Shown: piece after piece, positions 48,278 to 60,096 of the stretch
Numbering within the stretch: the stretch's first letter is position 1
How the letters are laid out: the number at the start of each line of letters is the position of its first letter
DNA from: Riptortus pedestris
Taxonomy: Eukaryota > Arthropoda > Insecta > Hemiptera > Alydidae
Reading direction: 5' to 3'
Assembly: GCA_019009955.1 (NCBI GenBank)
Contig: CM032230.1
Location: 32,894,001-32,958,000, forward strand
DNA length: 64,000 nucleotides
Program-made: the position numbers and the translations under genes
The notes under the pieces: generated by a model
Told to the model about the DNA's origin: nothing
The model's database searches: none
What the model saw: the letters and a program-made list of their open reading frames with translations, nothing else

Positions 48278-48365
48278 AGTGGCTGTGGTGGTCAAGTGGT
48301 AAAGAACTTGGTCACTATGTAAGATTTGCCAAGTTCAAACCCTAGAATTGCAATTTAAATTTGAC
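48278..48365 (+). mobile_element. tRNA-like SINE head or tRNA pseudogene
   Basis: GTGGTCAAGTGGTAAAG matches a Pol III A-box, and AAGTTCAAACCCT about 40 bases later matches a B-box. The intervening sequence does not fold convincingly into a complete tRNA, and there is no clear acceptor stem. It differs from the SINE family at 39.3 and 45.9 kb. The downstream body and tail are not defined. Confidence 0.55.
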
Positions 48366-48480
48366 CAAGCGGTGAGGTCACACAGCTTTGAGAAAAGGCT
48401 CCATTCCTCAGTTCTCTAGAATCTTGAGGAAACTGAGTGATCACTTGACTAAATATGTTCATTCTGCACAGCCACCACAA

Positions 48481-48708
48481 AAGTCTGTCACTAAACTAAG
48501 CAGATATCCCACTTGCTGCTATAAAATACTTGTGATCTCATCTCACCATTTAATCTCTATTTCTACGAGAAAAACCGATGAGTAGAAGGGGGGTGGCAGG
48601 GGAAAGTTGCTGAAGGCTGGAAACAAGATAGTCAGAATAACTCGCTCAGTACTTGAGTAATGAAAAAATGCAAAGTACAAGAATTGTAGTGCTTTACCTA
48701 TTTATTTA

Positions 48709-48764
<56 letters not shown>

Positions 48765-49552
48765 GTATATACATTTATATACAGATTTATTCTATAACAT
48801 ATTATGATCCAATAAATAATAACTGAGATATTTTGAATTTTCTAATTCCCCTCCCTCTCTAAACCCTCTTCCAAAACTTCGCTTAATAGTTCAGTTAAGA
48901 AAAAATGCAATGAACAACAACTTTAGATCTACAATAATTTAACAGAATTGGTTCTATAATATTTTACAATCCCGCTCATATTAACGGAAATATTTTGAAT
49001 TTCAGAATTCCACCCCTCTATCCCCGATTTCTACGAATAACAAATTTGATGTGTAGTGTTGACTGAAACGGTAAAATGTGGAGTATGATATAGATAAAAT
49101 AAAAATTTTTGAAACAATAACGTAAAATTTAAGGTCTCTAGAAAACATTATTTTGTATTTTTTAATCTCAGAATAAAATGGTTGATGATATAAGAGTGTA
49201 TTGATATTCTGAAATGAATAGGAGTTGTTGTATACTGAATATTGAAGATAGAGAATAAATAGCGATGTTTATAGTAATTTTAATTTGCTGTAATATTGCT
49301 TCTATACAATTTTTCGATCTGAAGCATAATAGTGGAGATATTTTGAAATCCCCCCTCCCCCTCACTGGTCTGATTTCAGCCATTAACGAACTTGACCTTT
49401 AGTTTCGCATGAAATGCTTATATGGTTACAGACAAGTATTGTGCTCTGGTAGGTACCCTGCTAGGTTCGATGGAGATGTAAGAATTTGTTTTGAAAAATC
49501 GCGTTATGGGTACGACCTCAATAGCTGATTTCCCTTAAGGGAAATCTGCTAA
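48481..49552 (+). mobile_element. HINE-like element, expanded middle, (AT)n
   Basis: The left end AAGTCTGTCACTAAACTAAG lacks the CGCAGGGGCTGCG part. The first middle block and (AT)n tract (48,717-48,761) are followed by a second set of middle-type sequences (CCCACCCC-like and TAACGGAAATATTTTGAATT near 48,980). A third stretch ends in the right hairpin TTTCCCTTAAGGGAAA and CTGCTAATA. The 1.07-kb length suggests internal duplication. The (AT)n tract is not at the usual place just before the right-end module. Confidence 0.8.
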
Positions 49553-50392
49553 TATAACTAGGAGTGCCTGACTTCCTATGAAACTCATGTGACAAGCCAT
49601 GGCCTTTCATTGAAAATGAAGACCATAATTTTCATTTTGATAATTAATTACTTATGATTTTGTATACACATCGAATTCCCTAGAACTTTTCGTTTGCCAT
49701 GAAATACTTAAAGAGTAAATACGACAAAGATTCTAACAGGCGGAGGAGGATTTTACGGGTTATTTATTCATTATTTATAAAGAATCTAATAAGAAAATAA
49801 AATGAAATATTATAACAAATACAAGCAATACTAAATAAAACAAAGTGTCATACTGAAGTTGACTTACATGACAAACTATCAACTACGAAACTAACTTTTG
49901 ACAAAGGACTTATGACTGTACAAGACGTAAGACATTTCAGAGAAGTATATATGCTAATAGCGTTGCCAGACAGTTTGACATGTACAAAGGACAACTCACA
50001 GAGAGAAATAAAGCCTAGACTATGTAACTAGAACTCACGTCATGACAACTCAAGAAGAAAAGAAATTGTTCTTACAAAACTAAGGGTCAAACACACAGCT
50101 GTCAGCTCTTTAATAAAACGATAGAATAAACTTTCTTAAAAATGCAGCATAGTTGATGATAAATCTTATTTCATCTAAAGTAAAATTTTCAACGAAATGG
50201 CATAAAGAATAGTCGAATATCAAAACTTATATATGAGAATATAAACACAAAATAATACTGCAAAGCAATAATTATTTTAGAATGGGCTTAAATAAGATCA
50301 GCCTACAATTCATTTTTAAACCGTTGAATAAACATGAGTAATCGTCATTAACCTTTAGCAAGTTTCAATTGTTTTTACTATTCTTAAAAAAA
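49553..50392. other. Unassigned sequence
   Basis: No feature recognised between two HINE-like elements. AT-rich, no ORF with a motif. Confidence 0.4.
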
Positions 50393-50940
50393 AAGTCCGT
50401 CACGCAGGGGCTGCGTAAACTAAGCAGATTTCTCACGTGAAGTTTTACAATAGAGAAATCTGCCTAATAACAACTGTAGTAGTAAGAAACCTCTTCACCT
50501 AAAACATTATTTAGGGCGTAATAAACCCAGTAGTTTCTAGCCCCAAGAAACAGTTAACCTAACCTCTAAACCTATTTACGAGGGACGATAGTTATGGAAA
50601 CGCCCGCCAGAGCTCTCGGCGGAAACTCCGAACATAGCCTGCTGGTGGCCACACGCAGAATAAAAATGCAAATATCTCGGTCAATATTCAAGATACAGAA
50701 TAAATGTATATAACATTATTTATAGTAAATTTAATTTGCAATAAGATTGGTTATGTACAATTTTTCGATCCGACGTATAGTAACGGAGATATTTCGAATT
50801 TTCGAAAATCCTCCCCTCTAACCCCGTCCCCTCCCACTGGTCCGATTTCAGCCGTTAACCAACTTGATCTTTCTTTTTACAAGAGACGTTTAAATATGGA
50901 GTTTCATAAGCATAAATTGCGACCGCTAGAGCGGTAACAG

Positions 50941-50999
<59 letters not shown>

Positions 51000-51151
51000 T
51001 TGATAGATAGATAGATTGATACAGTTTTGAACGGACCTCATTTTCGTCATCTCCTGGGTAGGATCGATGGACATTTGAAGAAAAATTTCGAAAATTCCGT
51101 CATGAGTAAGACCTCAATAGCTGATTTCCCTTAAGGGAAATCTGCTAAAAG
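50393..51151 (+). mobile_element. HINE-like element, complete reference copy
   Basis: All family landmarks are present. The left end AAGTCCGTCACGCAGGGGCT begins the copy. A left hairpin is formed by GCAGATTTC (50,424-50,432) and GAAATCTGC (50,455-50,463). The internal palindrome CCGCTAGAGCGG is at about 50,924, directly before (AT)n at 50,944-50,997. The right-end module TGGGTAGGATCGATGGACAT follows, then a right hairpin of GCTGATTTC (51,120-51,128) and GAAATCTGC (51,137-51,145), then TAAAAG. It is highly similar to the inverted copy at the right edge of the window. It encodes no protein. Confidence 0.9.
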
Positions 51152-52819
51152 AAATGTAAATTGATACAGATGCGGGTAATTAAAGAATAAAACTTATTTA
51201 TTTTACAAGTGTCTTAAGCCGCCAATTACTAGTTTATGATATTAAAAGAAATACATTTTTATTACACGTTGAAAGTGTAAATAGACTACTTTATGAGAAA
51301 TATTAACCTTCTTATAATCTATTTCTACCATATATTAGAAAATAAATGAATTGTTTAATGTTCAAGTAAAGAAAATTATAACATTCAAAATTCATTTAAT
51401 CGACATGCTTATGGTTAATATTAAGTTTTAATCTGTGAAGCAAGACATATTGCAAGGCTTACATATCCAGAACTATTTCTTGACCAATTACTAGTTATTT
51501 CGTTTGACTAATATATTTTCAGTCTATTTCATTTTTAAGGACATCAGATGGTATTCAACTTTTGATAAGACCATCTTTCAAACATGAAAATGTTGAAATA
51601 GGGTTTTTAATTTCGAATGTTTTGGTGTAATTTTAACACGTTCCAGCAGCACTTTATGTGTATACATTAACAGACTCTCCAACGAGAATGTTTATTTGAT
51701 CTGTGCCGTACTCGATATCTAATAGTTTCATTCAAGACTAAATATCATATTAGTGAATGGCCGAAAACGGAGGACTAGAGGGGGTGGGGAGGTGTATAGA
51801 CGTAAATGGAAAATTCAAGATATCTCCGTTAATATGAACCGGATCGGGCAATGTCAGAAGAACCAACCTTATTAAACTAATGATGGTCTACAATTGAAGG
51901 GTTGTTAGCAAAAACCCCACTTGTAAAAAAAACCCTTTTGTGGTAAATAAAAATAAAAGGTTCATCACCATTCCATGAGGGAGTCAAATTTTGATATTTT
52001 TTTTAATAAACTCTTTGGAGATCAGGAATGTTATCTATATTAATTTACAGATGATCAAATATATCCTCTTTCAATGGGGGAAGAAGAATGTTCTGGACTA
52101 ATGGGGTTTTTGGTGGAATTCAACAAAAACCTAAAAGTCAAAAATCATATAGATAACATGATCAGGTAGAAGAAATAGTATTCGGAATATTGAGTCGCTT
52201 GTTTAATTGATTTAATAATTGTAACAAGAAAATTGAATAATTAAAGAAACTTTATGAAGCAAAATTTTGAATAACGTGTAAATTAACTTTGGAAAAATCA
52301 ATCTTCACATCCATGAATATTGTCATCGTTGCAGCTAGGGCAATCAGGATGTTCCAGGTAGTCAGCAAGTTGTACAACGTCCCTAGTCCCCTCCCGAAGC
52401 AGTCCGACGAGAGGTGTTTACGACAATTTCAATTGTATCAGTATATATGTAATAATAGATAATGACACCTCAAACTCTTTTTTAAGATTTTTTGGATACT
52501 TGGGTTTTTGCTAGCAATCCTTCAATTGTTGTCCTATATGTTTTTCTTAACTCCATTATTAAGTGAGTTATTTTCTTGTTTTCAGCCATCATTAATCCAC
52601 CACTTCTACTCATCGGATTTTTACTAAGAAACAGAGAATATATGGTGAGACGAGATCACTAGTATTATATAAGCACGGGGAGAATTTGTTTATTTTATAC
52701 AGCCCTTACTTGAAAGACTTTTTGTGTATTCAGCTTCCATTAAACCCTCATCTTATTCATGTAGTTTTCATTGTAACTGCTATACTCCTTTAGTCTTACG
52801 ACAAATCTTACATTTCATT
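51152..52819. other. Unassigned sequence
   Basis: No gene supported. A stretch at 51,760-51,870 (CGGAGGACTAGAGGGGGTGG, later ATATCTCCGTTAATATGAAC) resembles a reverse-oriented HINE-like middle but lacks ends. Confidence 0.4.
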
Positions 52820-53553
52820 TTTTATGAGCTTGAACCTCTGAAACTTGCGATAGACAACATACCTGAAACTACGGACATATTACATTCATTAAAACACATA
52901 TATAGCTCACATCCACTCATCTCGTACAAATTACACAAAATCCAGACATTAAACAAAAGAATAACTATGTACTGGTTACCCGGACATACAGACGTTAGAC
53001 AAAGCACACAAGTAGACGAACTCACCAAATCAGCTACTCAAAGAAAAAAGAACTCACGACAACACGTATTGTACAAACCAAGATATTCATGCACAAGCAA
53101 AACATATATACTCAATTCATGGCAGAAATTTGGCTTGCCACAAGTGATAACAAACCTCGAGAACTGAAACATTTACTTCGTGAATGACCTTCCTCAAAAA
53201 GGCTAATTAGAAGAGAAGAAGTAGTTTTAACCCTACTGCCAACACTGTAACTGTAGACTTACTATAAAACATATACTAACTGACTGCTATCTAAGGACTC
53301 ACATAGACCTACCATACACTTCGACTGAATTACTACATGACCGTAGCCGTATATAGACCGAATATTACACTACTTGAAACATAATAACATTTTCAAAAAA
53401 TTATAATGTGGGACAATACTGAAAACATTTGGAGAAATAAGCATACTTACGCAAATATAATAAAGTGGTTATAGGAATTTAACTGATTCGTCACTAAATC
53501 GCCCCAGTAGTAAAATGCAATTATTGTAAGAATAAATAATAAAATAAATAGGG
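52820..53553 (+). pseudogene. I-like LINE, RNase H to 3' tail, broken
   Basis: The frame from about 52,850 reads through IYSSHPLISYKLHKI and MYWLPGHTDV to DELTKSAT, the C-terminal half of a LINE RNase H domain (WLPGH and following acidic residue). The reading frame ends at 53,167. After a frameshift, the Cys/His remnant HCNCRLTIKHILTDC lies near 53,240-53,285. A tail-like AATAAATAATAAAATAAATA is at about 53,530-53,553. It is a diverged relative of the copy at 60-61 kb. The N-terminal half of RNase H, RT and endonuclease are missing. Confidence 0.78.
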
Positions 53554-54049
53554 AGTAAAGTAGAACAGAATTACGGCTTTTGTATGTCATTTCAGTATGA
53601 ATCTACTTCGTTTACGCATCCCTAGTTTTCCATAATACAAAGAGGAGCTCGGTACTACCAGTAATATATAAAGGCCAATAGCAGAGAATAATATATAAGA
53701 CAACATAGGATTATACAATATATAATAGCGTGGGACGCACCGAGATATGTTATGGGACACTGCGGTACAATAAAGACACAGTCATAATGCACTAGAGAGT
53801 TTATAGAGCTTTCTATCCTCACATTGTTTAGTATAATGGCTTTATCAGGCTTCTAACCAGCTCTCTCTCAATATGTTTTAATAAACGACTCATTTTTCAT
53901 GGCGGGAGTCTATTTGAGGGAAAAGTTCTAACGTTGCAATATAAAATGTGACATCGGTAATTCCTTCATTATTTGGCGTTGAATTGATGTTATTCTTGTT
54001 GGTCCCGTTATTTAGTGCGAATGTGTTCTATTGGTAACTGGCACTATTG
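53554..54049. other. Unassigned sequence
   Basis: Nothing recognised between the LINE tail and the next HINE-like fragment. Confidence 0.35.
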
Positions 54050-54333
54050 GTAGTTATCTTAAACTATACGTCGGATCGAAATATTGTACAGATTCAATCT
54101 TATTGTAAATTAAATTTACTATAAATATTGTTATATACATTTTTCTCTATCTTGAATATTAACAGAGATATTTGCATTTTTATTAAATCTGGGCGGCTAA
54201 CGGATGAGTGACTTTCCCGCCAAAAGCTAGTTTGGCCGTTTCCTTAACTGCTCGGCTCTCGTGAAATTTCTCTATTGTAAAACTTCACGTGGGAAATCTG
54301 CTTAGTTTACGCAGCCCCTGCGTGACGGACTTT
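54050..54333 (-). mobile_element. HINE-like element, left half only
   Basis: On the reverse strand it starts at AAGTCCGTCACGCAGGGGCT (near 54,333), has the GCAGATTTC...GAAATTTCTC left hairpin region, then CGAGAGCCGAGCAGTTAAGG, and stops within the middle near the TATACGTCGGATCGAAA block at 54,065. The (AT)n, right-end module and hairpin are missing. Confidence 0.82.
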
Positions 54334-54489
54334 TTTCTTTAATTTTTGCAACCAGAAAATTGTTGAACACACACATATGCTGTGCTCTATTGAAAGTATA
54401 TGTGATTATTATTAGACTAAATTCTTGTATTTGTTGTTGTGAGTCTGAGCCAAAATAGACGTACGATTTATTCAATGCAGTCAATAATT

Positions 54490-54655
54490 TATATTTGGGG
54501 CTCTGGGTAGACATGAGCGATAAGGCGTCGATCGTTATAATCTTGATAGACCTAGAATCGTCTACTGATTCCCTCCAGGGCAAGAGGAATATATTTACAA
54601 ACTCACTAAATGAAATCCTTAGCTCCACCTTGGCTTGAAAGGATTGGCAACATAG
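54490..54655 (+). mobile_element. Degenerate SINE
   Basis: GGCTCTGGGTAGACATGAGC, GATAAGGCGTCGATCG, a B-box-like ACTGATTCCCTCC, and a body with TCACTAAATGAAATCCTTAG follow the SINE order with many substitutions. The 3' end is missing. Confidence 0.6.
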
Positions 54656-55904
54656 AGGTTAACCAACCTAATAGTTGTTAGTAAAATAAAGCTTACATAC
54701 ATATGTATATGTTACACATCGTAAATAGCTTTTAATAATCAAGTGAGTATATTTACCCCATTTTTTTTTAATATTGTGTTCCTATTCTAAATTATCAGGC
54801 ATTTTTAACTCACATTCTTATATTTTCTTCTGAAGATAAAGAGCTTTTAAATATGAATATCATTCCTCGAAATTCAGTGCCTCTGAACATGAGTTAATTC
54901 GTTCCAATTATCCGATATTTTGAGGAGAAATGATAATATTGACTTAGCATTAAACAGAAGCCCTTACAGAAAGAAGTTAGCAAATATTTCATTTCGCAAT
55001 CTACGAGTTGGATTAAGTTCTAGTTAGGCCTTAATTGGAAGCTAATGTTGATGTTTTCGGAAAATTCAAAAAAATGAAATCCCTAAGGCACGGATTAAAC
55101 TCCCTCGTAAGTGCTTTATACCAGACATTTTAAAAACAAGAGTAACTATACAATTAACATATACCTTCATACGAATGTGTGTGTTTGCACGCTTGCAGTA
55201 AAAGTTTCATTAAAACCACGAACGGTTTTAAAATTCTATAATTTATTAATAAGCACTTCTTAAATATCCATTGTGGTTCTCTGTTAATTTTTGGCATACG
55301 GTATATTCGGTAGTGATTATTTAGTGCTTGAGCAAATTCAATCTAAACATTTCGAAGGGGGATCATTTTTATTTAAACGCGTCAACGACTAATAACAATT
55401 CTAATATCTGATATGAATCTCTTATTTTAGTTTTATCTTTTAGAGAAATTTATTATGGTAATACTGTCTAGAAATGAGTTCTCCTCCAGTACCGTTTAAA
55501 TTAGAGATTTATCTTAATTGTTTTAATTATTATTTTATTTGTTAAGAAATCCAAGATTAATAATAAAATAATACTTATTTTTCTTAATTTACTTCAAGAA
55601 GATATAAAATGTGTATTTCTTTTCATTAAATAACCATACTATTAATTATTATTAACAACTTAATAGTTGTTTCAGATCCATATTAGTGACATAAAGTACA
55701 ATTTTCTTGGTCAAGATTATGCCAAACAAAATGAGTACTAAACCTAGCAATAGACGCGGAACAAATGCAGATACAACTTTTCATTTATGCTTCTAAAACA
55801 CTCGAGTATGTAAAAAATATCTTTTAAACAACAATAATAATATCATTATATTCGTTGCTTATCTAAGAACCTACCCATATGTCTAAAATATCAATACTTT
55901 TTTT
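54656..55904. other. Unassigned AT-rich sequence
   Basis: No coding region, transposon end or RNA recognised. Confidence 0.4.
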
Positions 55905-56795
55905 CTTTAACTTCAGCAAAGATAAAGAAAAATATTAGTACACTTGTAGATGGTTCTAAATCCCCCCCCCCCCAATTTTCCTAAAGATGACATAGCACAG
56001 GTGGTGATTCTTAATTTTTACCCTCTACTTCAGCAAAGAAAAGTGACATGGCTAGTACACTGGTGCATGATACGTTACTTAATTATTTTTCCACCATCTT
56101 CACCAAAGATAAGTAACATGGCTAGCACATTGGTAAATGATTCTTAATTTGTTTCCATCATCTTCATTAAAGATAAGTAAAATGACTAGTACACTGGTGC
56201 ATGACACATGAAATTTTTCTACACCTTCAGCAAAGATAAGTGACATGGCTAGTACACTGGTGCACGATACTTAATTATTTTTCTACAACTTCAGGAAAGA
56301 TGAGTGACATAGCTAGTGCACAGGTGATGATTTTTAATCTTCTTTCTTCACATCAGCAAAGATAAGTGAAATAGGTAGTACACTGGTGCATGATCCTTAA
56401 TTATTTTTCTACAACTTCAGCAAAGATGAGTGACATCGCTAGTGCACAGGTGATGATTTTTAATCTTCTTTCTTCACATCAGTAAAGATAAGTAACATGG
56501 CTAGCACATTGGTGAATGATCCTTAATTATTTTTCCACCATCTTCAGCAAAGATAAGTGAAATGGGTAGTACACTGGTGCATGAACCTTATTATTTTTTT
56601 AGTGCATGAGAATAGATAAGTGACAAAGCCAGAACACTGGTGCTTTATACTTATTTTTATTTTTTTCTTCTACTTGAGAAAATGTAAGTAACATGACTTG
56701 TACACTGGTGTATGAATCTTAATTTTTTTTCTACAACTTGAGAATAGATAAGTAACATGGCTAGTAGACTGGTGCATGAACCTTAATCGCCATAG
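55905..56795 (+). repeat. 63-bp minisatellite, about 14 units
   Basis: Units centred on AAAGATAAGTGACATGGCTA and GTACACTGGTGCATGATCCT repeat at about 63-64-base spacing: conserved AAAGAT starts lie near 56,105, 56,168, 56,231, 56,295, 56,358, 56,421, 56,484 and 56,548. Outer units are more diverged. A variant unit with GTGCACAGGTGATGATTTTT occurs at about 56,295 and 56,421, alternating with standard units, which points to a 126-bp dimer as a recent amplification unit. Confidence 0.9.
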
Positions 56796-59485
56796 TTCCC
56801 ATGGGGTTGACAGAGAACCTGGGATCGGTGTTCCGGGAACGGATGTCGGGAGCCAACCCGGCCAAGGTCAGGCGTGCAGGAATGCTGCTATTCTCGCTGC
56901 AATGCAAACACTAGTCGTCTAAATGCCACTTCCAGTGCAGATCGACTTATCATCCACCATCCGGCATACTGGATGCTCACAAGCTTCGGCTGTCAATCAT
57001 TATACAATTTGAGTTTTTTCACTTGAATCATATAATGATTGTCGTGATTGAATTACAGGACATCTACTCTTTTGGGGATAAGTATAGAGTGATGTTCAAT
57101 TGGAAATATAACTGTTGAATTCTTGATTGAAATGATGAATTTCAGAGTAGCCAGTCAATCCGAGGTATACAACTCTCAACATTGAAGCGCAACGAAATGA
57201 TGAAATCTAGACTCACTTCACCAGTGAGTGATGTTCACACATTTCGAATCGGATCAAAGCTCAAATCGTCTGACTTTAGACTGAATTTGCAGCAACTTCT
57301 GAATTTCAACTCCAGACATAATTTAATCCGGCAAGACTCTCCTTTAGACCTGACTCTAAGCTTGACTGAAATTTAAACTCAACTATAAATTTGACCTGAC
57401 TCGACACGAAACTCAACTTAACTCCAGACATCACTCGTTGCTTGGATAGAAAGTTGACTTGACTTGGAAAATTGTCTAAAGGGGTGCCTCCATTTGGCGA
57501 CATCCTTACAGTCTTATTAGACCACCTAACTTTAATTTACAAATGTATTTATAAACACTTCCTTGTCTAAATTCTCACTTACAACACGTCAGTGTGGCAA
57601 GACTCGAGAGTAGATTAAAATTGACTTTTCGTACTGGCTAATGCTTATCATTGGTCGACTTATGATTGACTTCAAGTTTCGGAGAGATGGCTTTCTAACA
57701 GCTCTTACAGCTTAGTGCTTATGTCTCTTCGAAGTGCGATTAGGCACTTCTTTGGAGCGATTGTGGTGCTCCTACAACTACATCCCGTTTTCTGGATTCC
57801 AATTCGTATATCTTGCTCAATACTGGGTTCGATAGAGGCCGAGTAGTGAGCCATAGACTAGTTACGTAAAGTTAAATAAGTCATATTTTCGCCATGAATT
57901 CCCAACGAATCAAACGTCGGATCGCAGCTTGGGATGATTGTAAGGACCTATTTCACACCCCAAGCAGACACATGGTCAGTCCTAATTATCCGGCCCATCC
58001 AATGAAATGTTCGTTTATAAAAATTAATTCTCATTCCACTAAAGACCCATCATTGGAGTGGATTTTTCTCATGATGCCTTTATTGCTAGGTGGTCTGATC
58101 TAAAGGCAACGGGAAATCACTGGATGTTTTTGTGACCCTGTAACAACTTTTTTCGTTTCAATAAAACGAGGTATTCCTGTTCATGGGATCAATTACCAGG
58201 TACAGCCCGCTGATTCTAAATGTAATTTTATAAATATAAAACACGAAAATGAAATTTTTTTCTTCACGCCATTTAATTGGAATGTACAAAAAACTATTGA
58301 ATGCATTTTCCATAATCTCCTTATCCTTGAAGACTGCTCCATTATGAAGTTTTTTTGTTTTTTTTATTTATATATTTAAATAAACTTCGCGAAGACGGTG
58401 ATTTACTCAGTAATTGCCATTTACAAAAGGAAAATGGAATAAAGAAAGAAAGAAAAGAAATAGAACGTCTAGAAGTATCTCAAATGAGAAATAGAATACA
58501 GTGACGTCTGTGACATTCTGAAGTAACATGCTTAAATTTTGATTTGAGGCCACTCTTCGGTGGAGAGCTCTGCTAATTCCTGGTAGGCTCAAATTGGTCG
58601 AAGAATCCAAGACTACGTACTTTACTGTCTCAACAGGATCATATTGACACAGATGGTTAGCTTTCTGACAGCAACAATATAGTATATTGATGATACCTTG
58701 ATTACAGTTTCGACGACTTTAACTCAGCATCTAACCAATTATAACATGACCTTTCCACAACAGATATAAAAGGATATTCTATTAATTTACAAGGTTAGCA
58801 AAGTTCCAGAGCTTATTTAAATCATGATTCCCTTTAATTCATTCTAGTGAGCTTGATATTTCGGGAAATTCTTGATAGTATTTCTTTTATTAAAGGTTTT
58901 TCTTGGTGCAACTCAGATAATACTGAATTTCGAAATAGAACCAGTCAGCAATAATGCTCTAAATCGGTGGTTGAAGCAATCACTTCCACCTATGGCAAGT
59001 TTTGTAATTCGATTCGAAGGACGAAGATCATCCTCAGTGACAGTGACACTCCGGTCCCAACTGGAAATCCCGTCTTCACGACTCCCGAAATGTCCAGCTG
59101 CGCAACCTCGACCCTTGCCAGCCATCAGCAGCGGTCGTCCTCGACATTTGAGCCAGTTTATTAGTGAAAGGGTGGTGAAAGTTAGTTGTGGTAATTATAA
59201 TTGTATCCAGTTAATCTGTATATAATTGCCGTAATCACCCGCGTTGTCCCCTTCCCCTCTCTCCTCTTATGGTCCTGGAGCGTTCTACAGGACACAGCAA
59301 CTAGGAAGAGACTTCTAACCCACTTAGGCTTAATTCGTCTTAAATTGAGAGAACCTACATTATCATGCAAAAGAAGGAATTACAACTGGAGGAAATAATC
59401 CAATTATTTGTTGTCACACGAAATATCCAACCGGTTACGTTTGTGTATTTGTTGTAGCCCTCATTTCCCCTCCAGTTACTAAAAT
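56796..59485. other. Mixed sequence, no recognised gene
   Basis: Two GC-richer patches (56,790-57,010 and 58,970-59,180) and a stretch rich in GACTTGACTTG-like repeats (57,330-57,460) have no identified content. A plus-strand frame across 58,967-59,164 is rich in Ser/Thr/Pro (for example SDSDTPVPTGNPVFTTPE) and could be a decayed LINE ORF1 or host exon, but nothing shows which. Confidence 0.4.
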
Positions 59486-59513
59486 ACCGTCACGCAGGGG
59501 CTGCGTTAGCTAT
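59486..59513 (+). mobile_element. HINE-like left-end remnant
   Basis: Twenty-eight bases, TACCGTCACGCAGGGGCTGC followed by GTTAGCTA, match the family left end. A mariner fragment follows without a gap. Confidence 0.7.
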
Positions 59514-59760
59514 ACCCTCTATGGGCGTTTTGCATTCCTCGAGTGAATTAAATTGTTTCCCATTAAGAGGGCCTGAAATTAGTAAAAAACTTGGAGTCAG
59601 GTCTGGTGAATGGGGTTGGTGGGGGATTACATCCCAGCCAAACTCCAATAATTTCTGACGGGTCTGCACAGACACGTGAGGACGGGCGTTGTCTTGACGG
59701 AAAACTACGCCTTTGCTTTTCTCTTCCATTTTTAGCAAGCATATCACTTAAAGATAAGGT
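59514..59760 (-). pseudogene. Mariner-family transposase fragment
   Basis: On the reverse strand the frame contains FRQDNARPH (second catalytic Asp of the DD34D transposase), EFGWDVIPHQPHSPDLTPS, and LNGKQFNSLEE. In intact mariner proteins the PS of SPDLxPS is followed by the third catalytic Asp; here that position is lost and the next residues are FLLISGP. The fragment is roughly a quarter of a 340-residue transposase and has no terminal inverted repeats. It is a dead remnant directly joined to a HINE-like left end. Confidence 0.88.
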
Positions 59761-60096
59761 TGAAACCGATGCATAAAAACATCTTAAATAATCCTTTTTT
59801 AGAATATCTAAACATTATTAACAAAGTAAACATGAGTTAATAAACACAGAGAGGATTAACTTGAAATATTGATAAACACTACAAACTTATTTTACAACCC
59901 AATAATTATATAAAAATACTTTTGAAAAAAAAGAGAAATAAGTTTTCCTGACATCTTGAACCGATTAAATATAAACAAATATTTAGTCAATGTAGATAAA
60001 TACTGAAGTAGTAAATACTGATCCACTGTGCCATGGAGCAGATAGCCGCGTTGAAAAGCGTAAATATTGCGAAAATAGTAGGTTTTCAGTGGTTTC
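59761..60096. other. Unassigned sequence
   Basis: AT-rich, no ORF or repeat end seen between the mariner fragment and the LINE copy. Confidence 0.35.

Noticed and set aside
48278..48365. Functional tRNA gene
   Set aside because: Box A and B are present, but the acceptor and anticodon stems do not form convincingly.
55905..56795. CRISPR-like array
   Set aside because: Units are contiguous and diverged throughout with no distinct spacers, in an animal-like genome.
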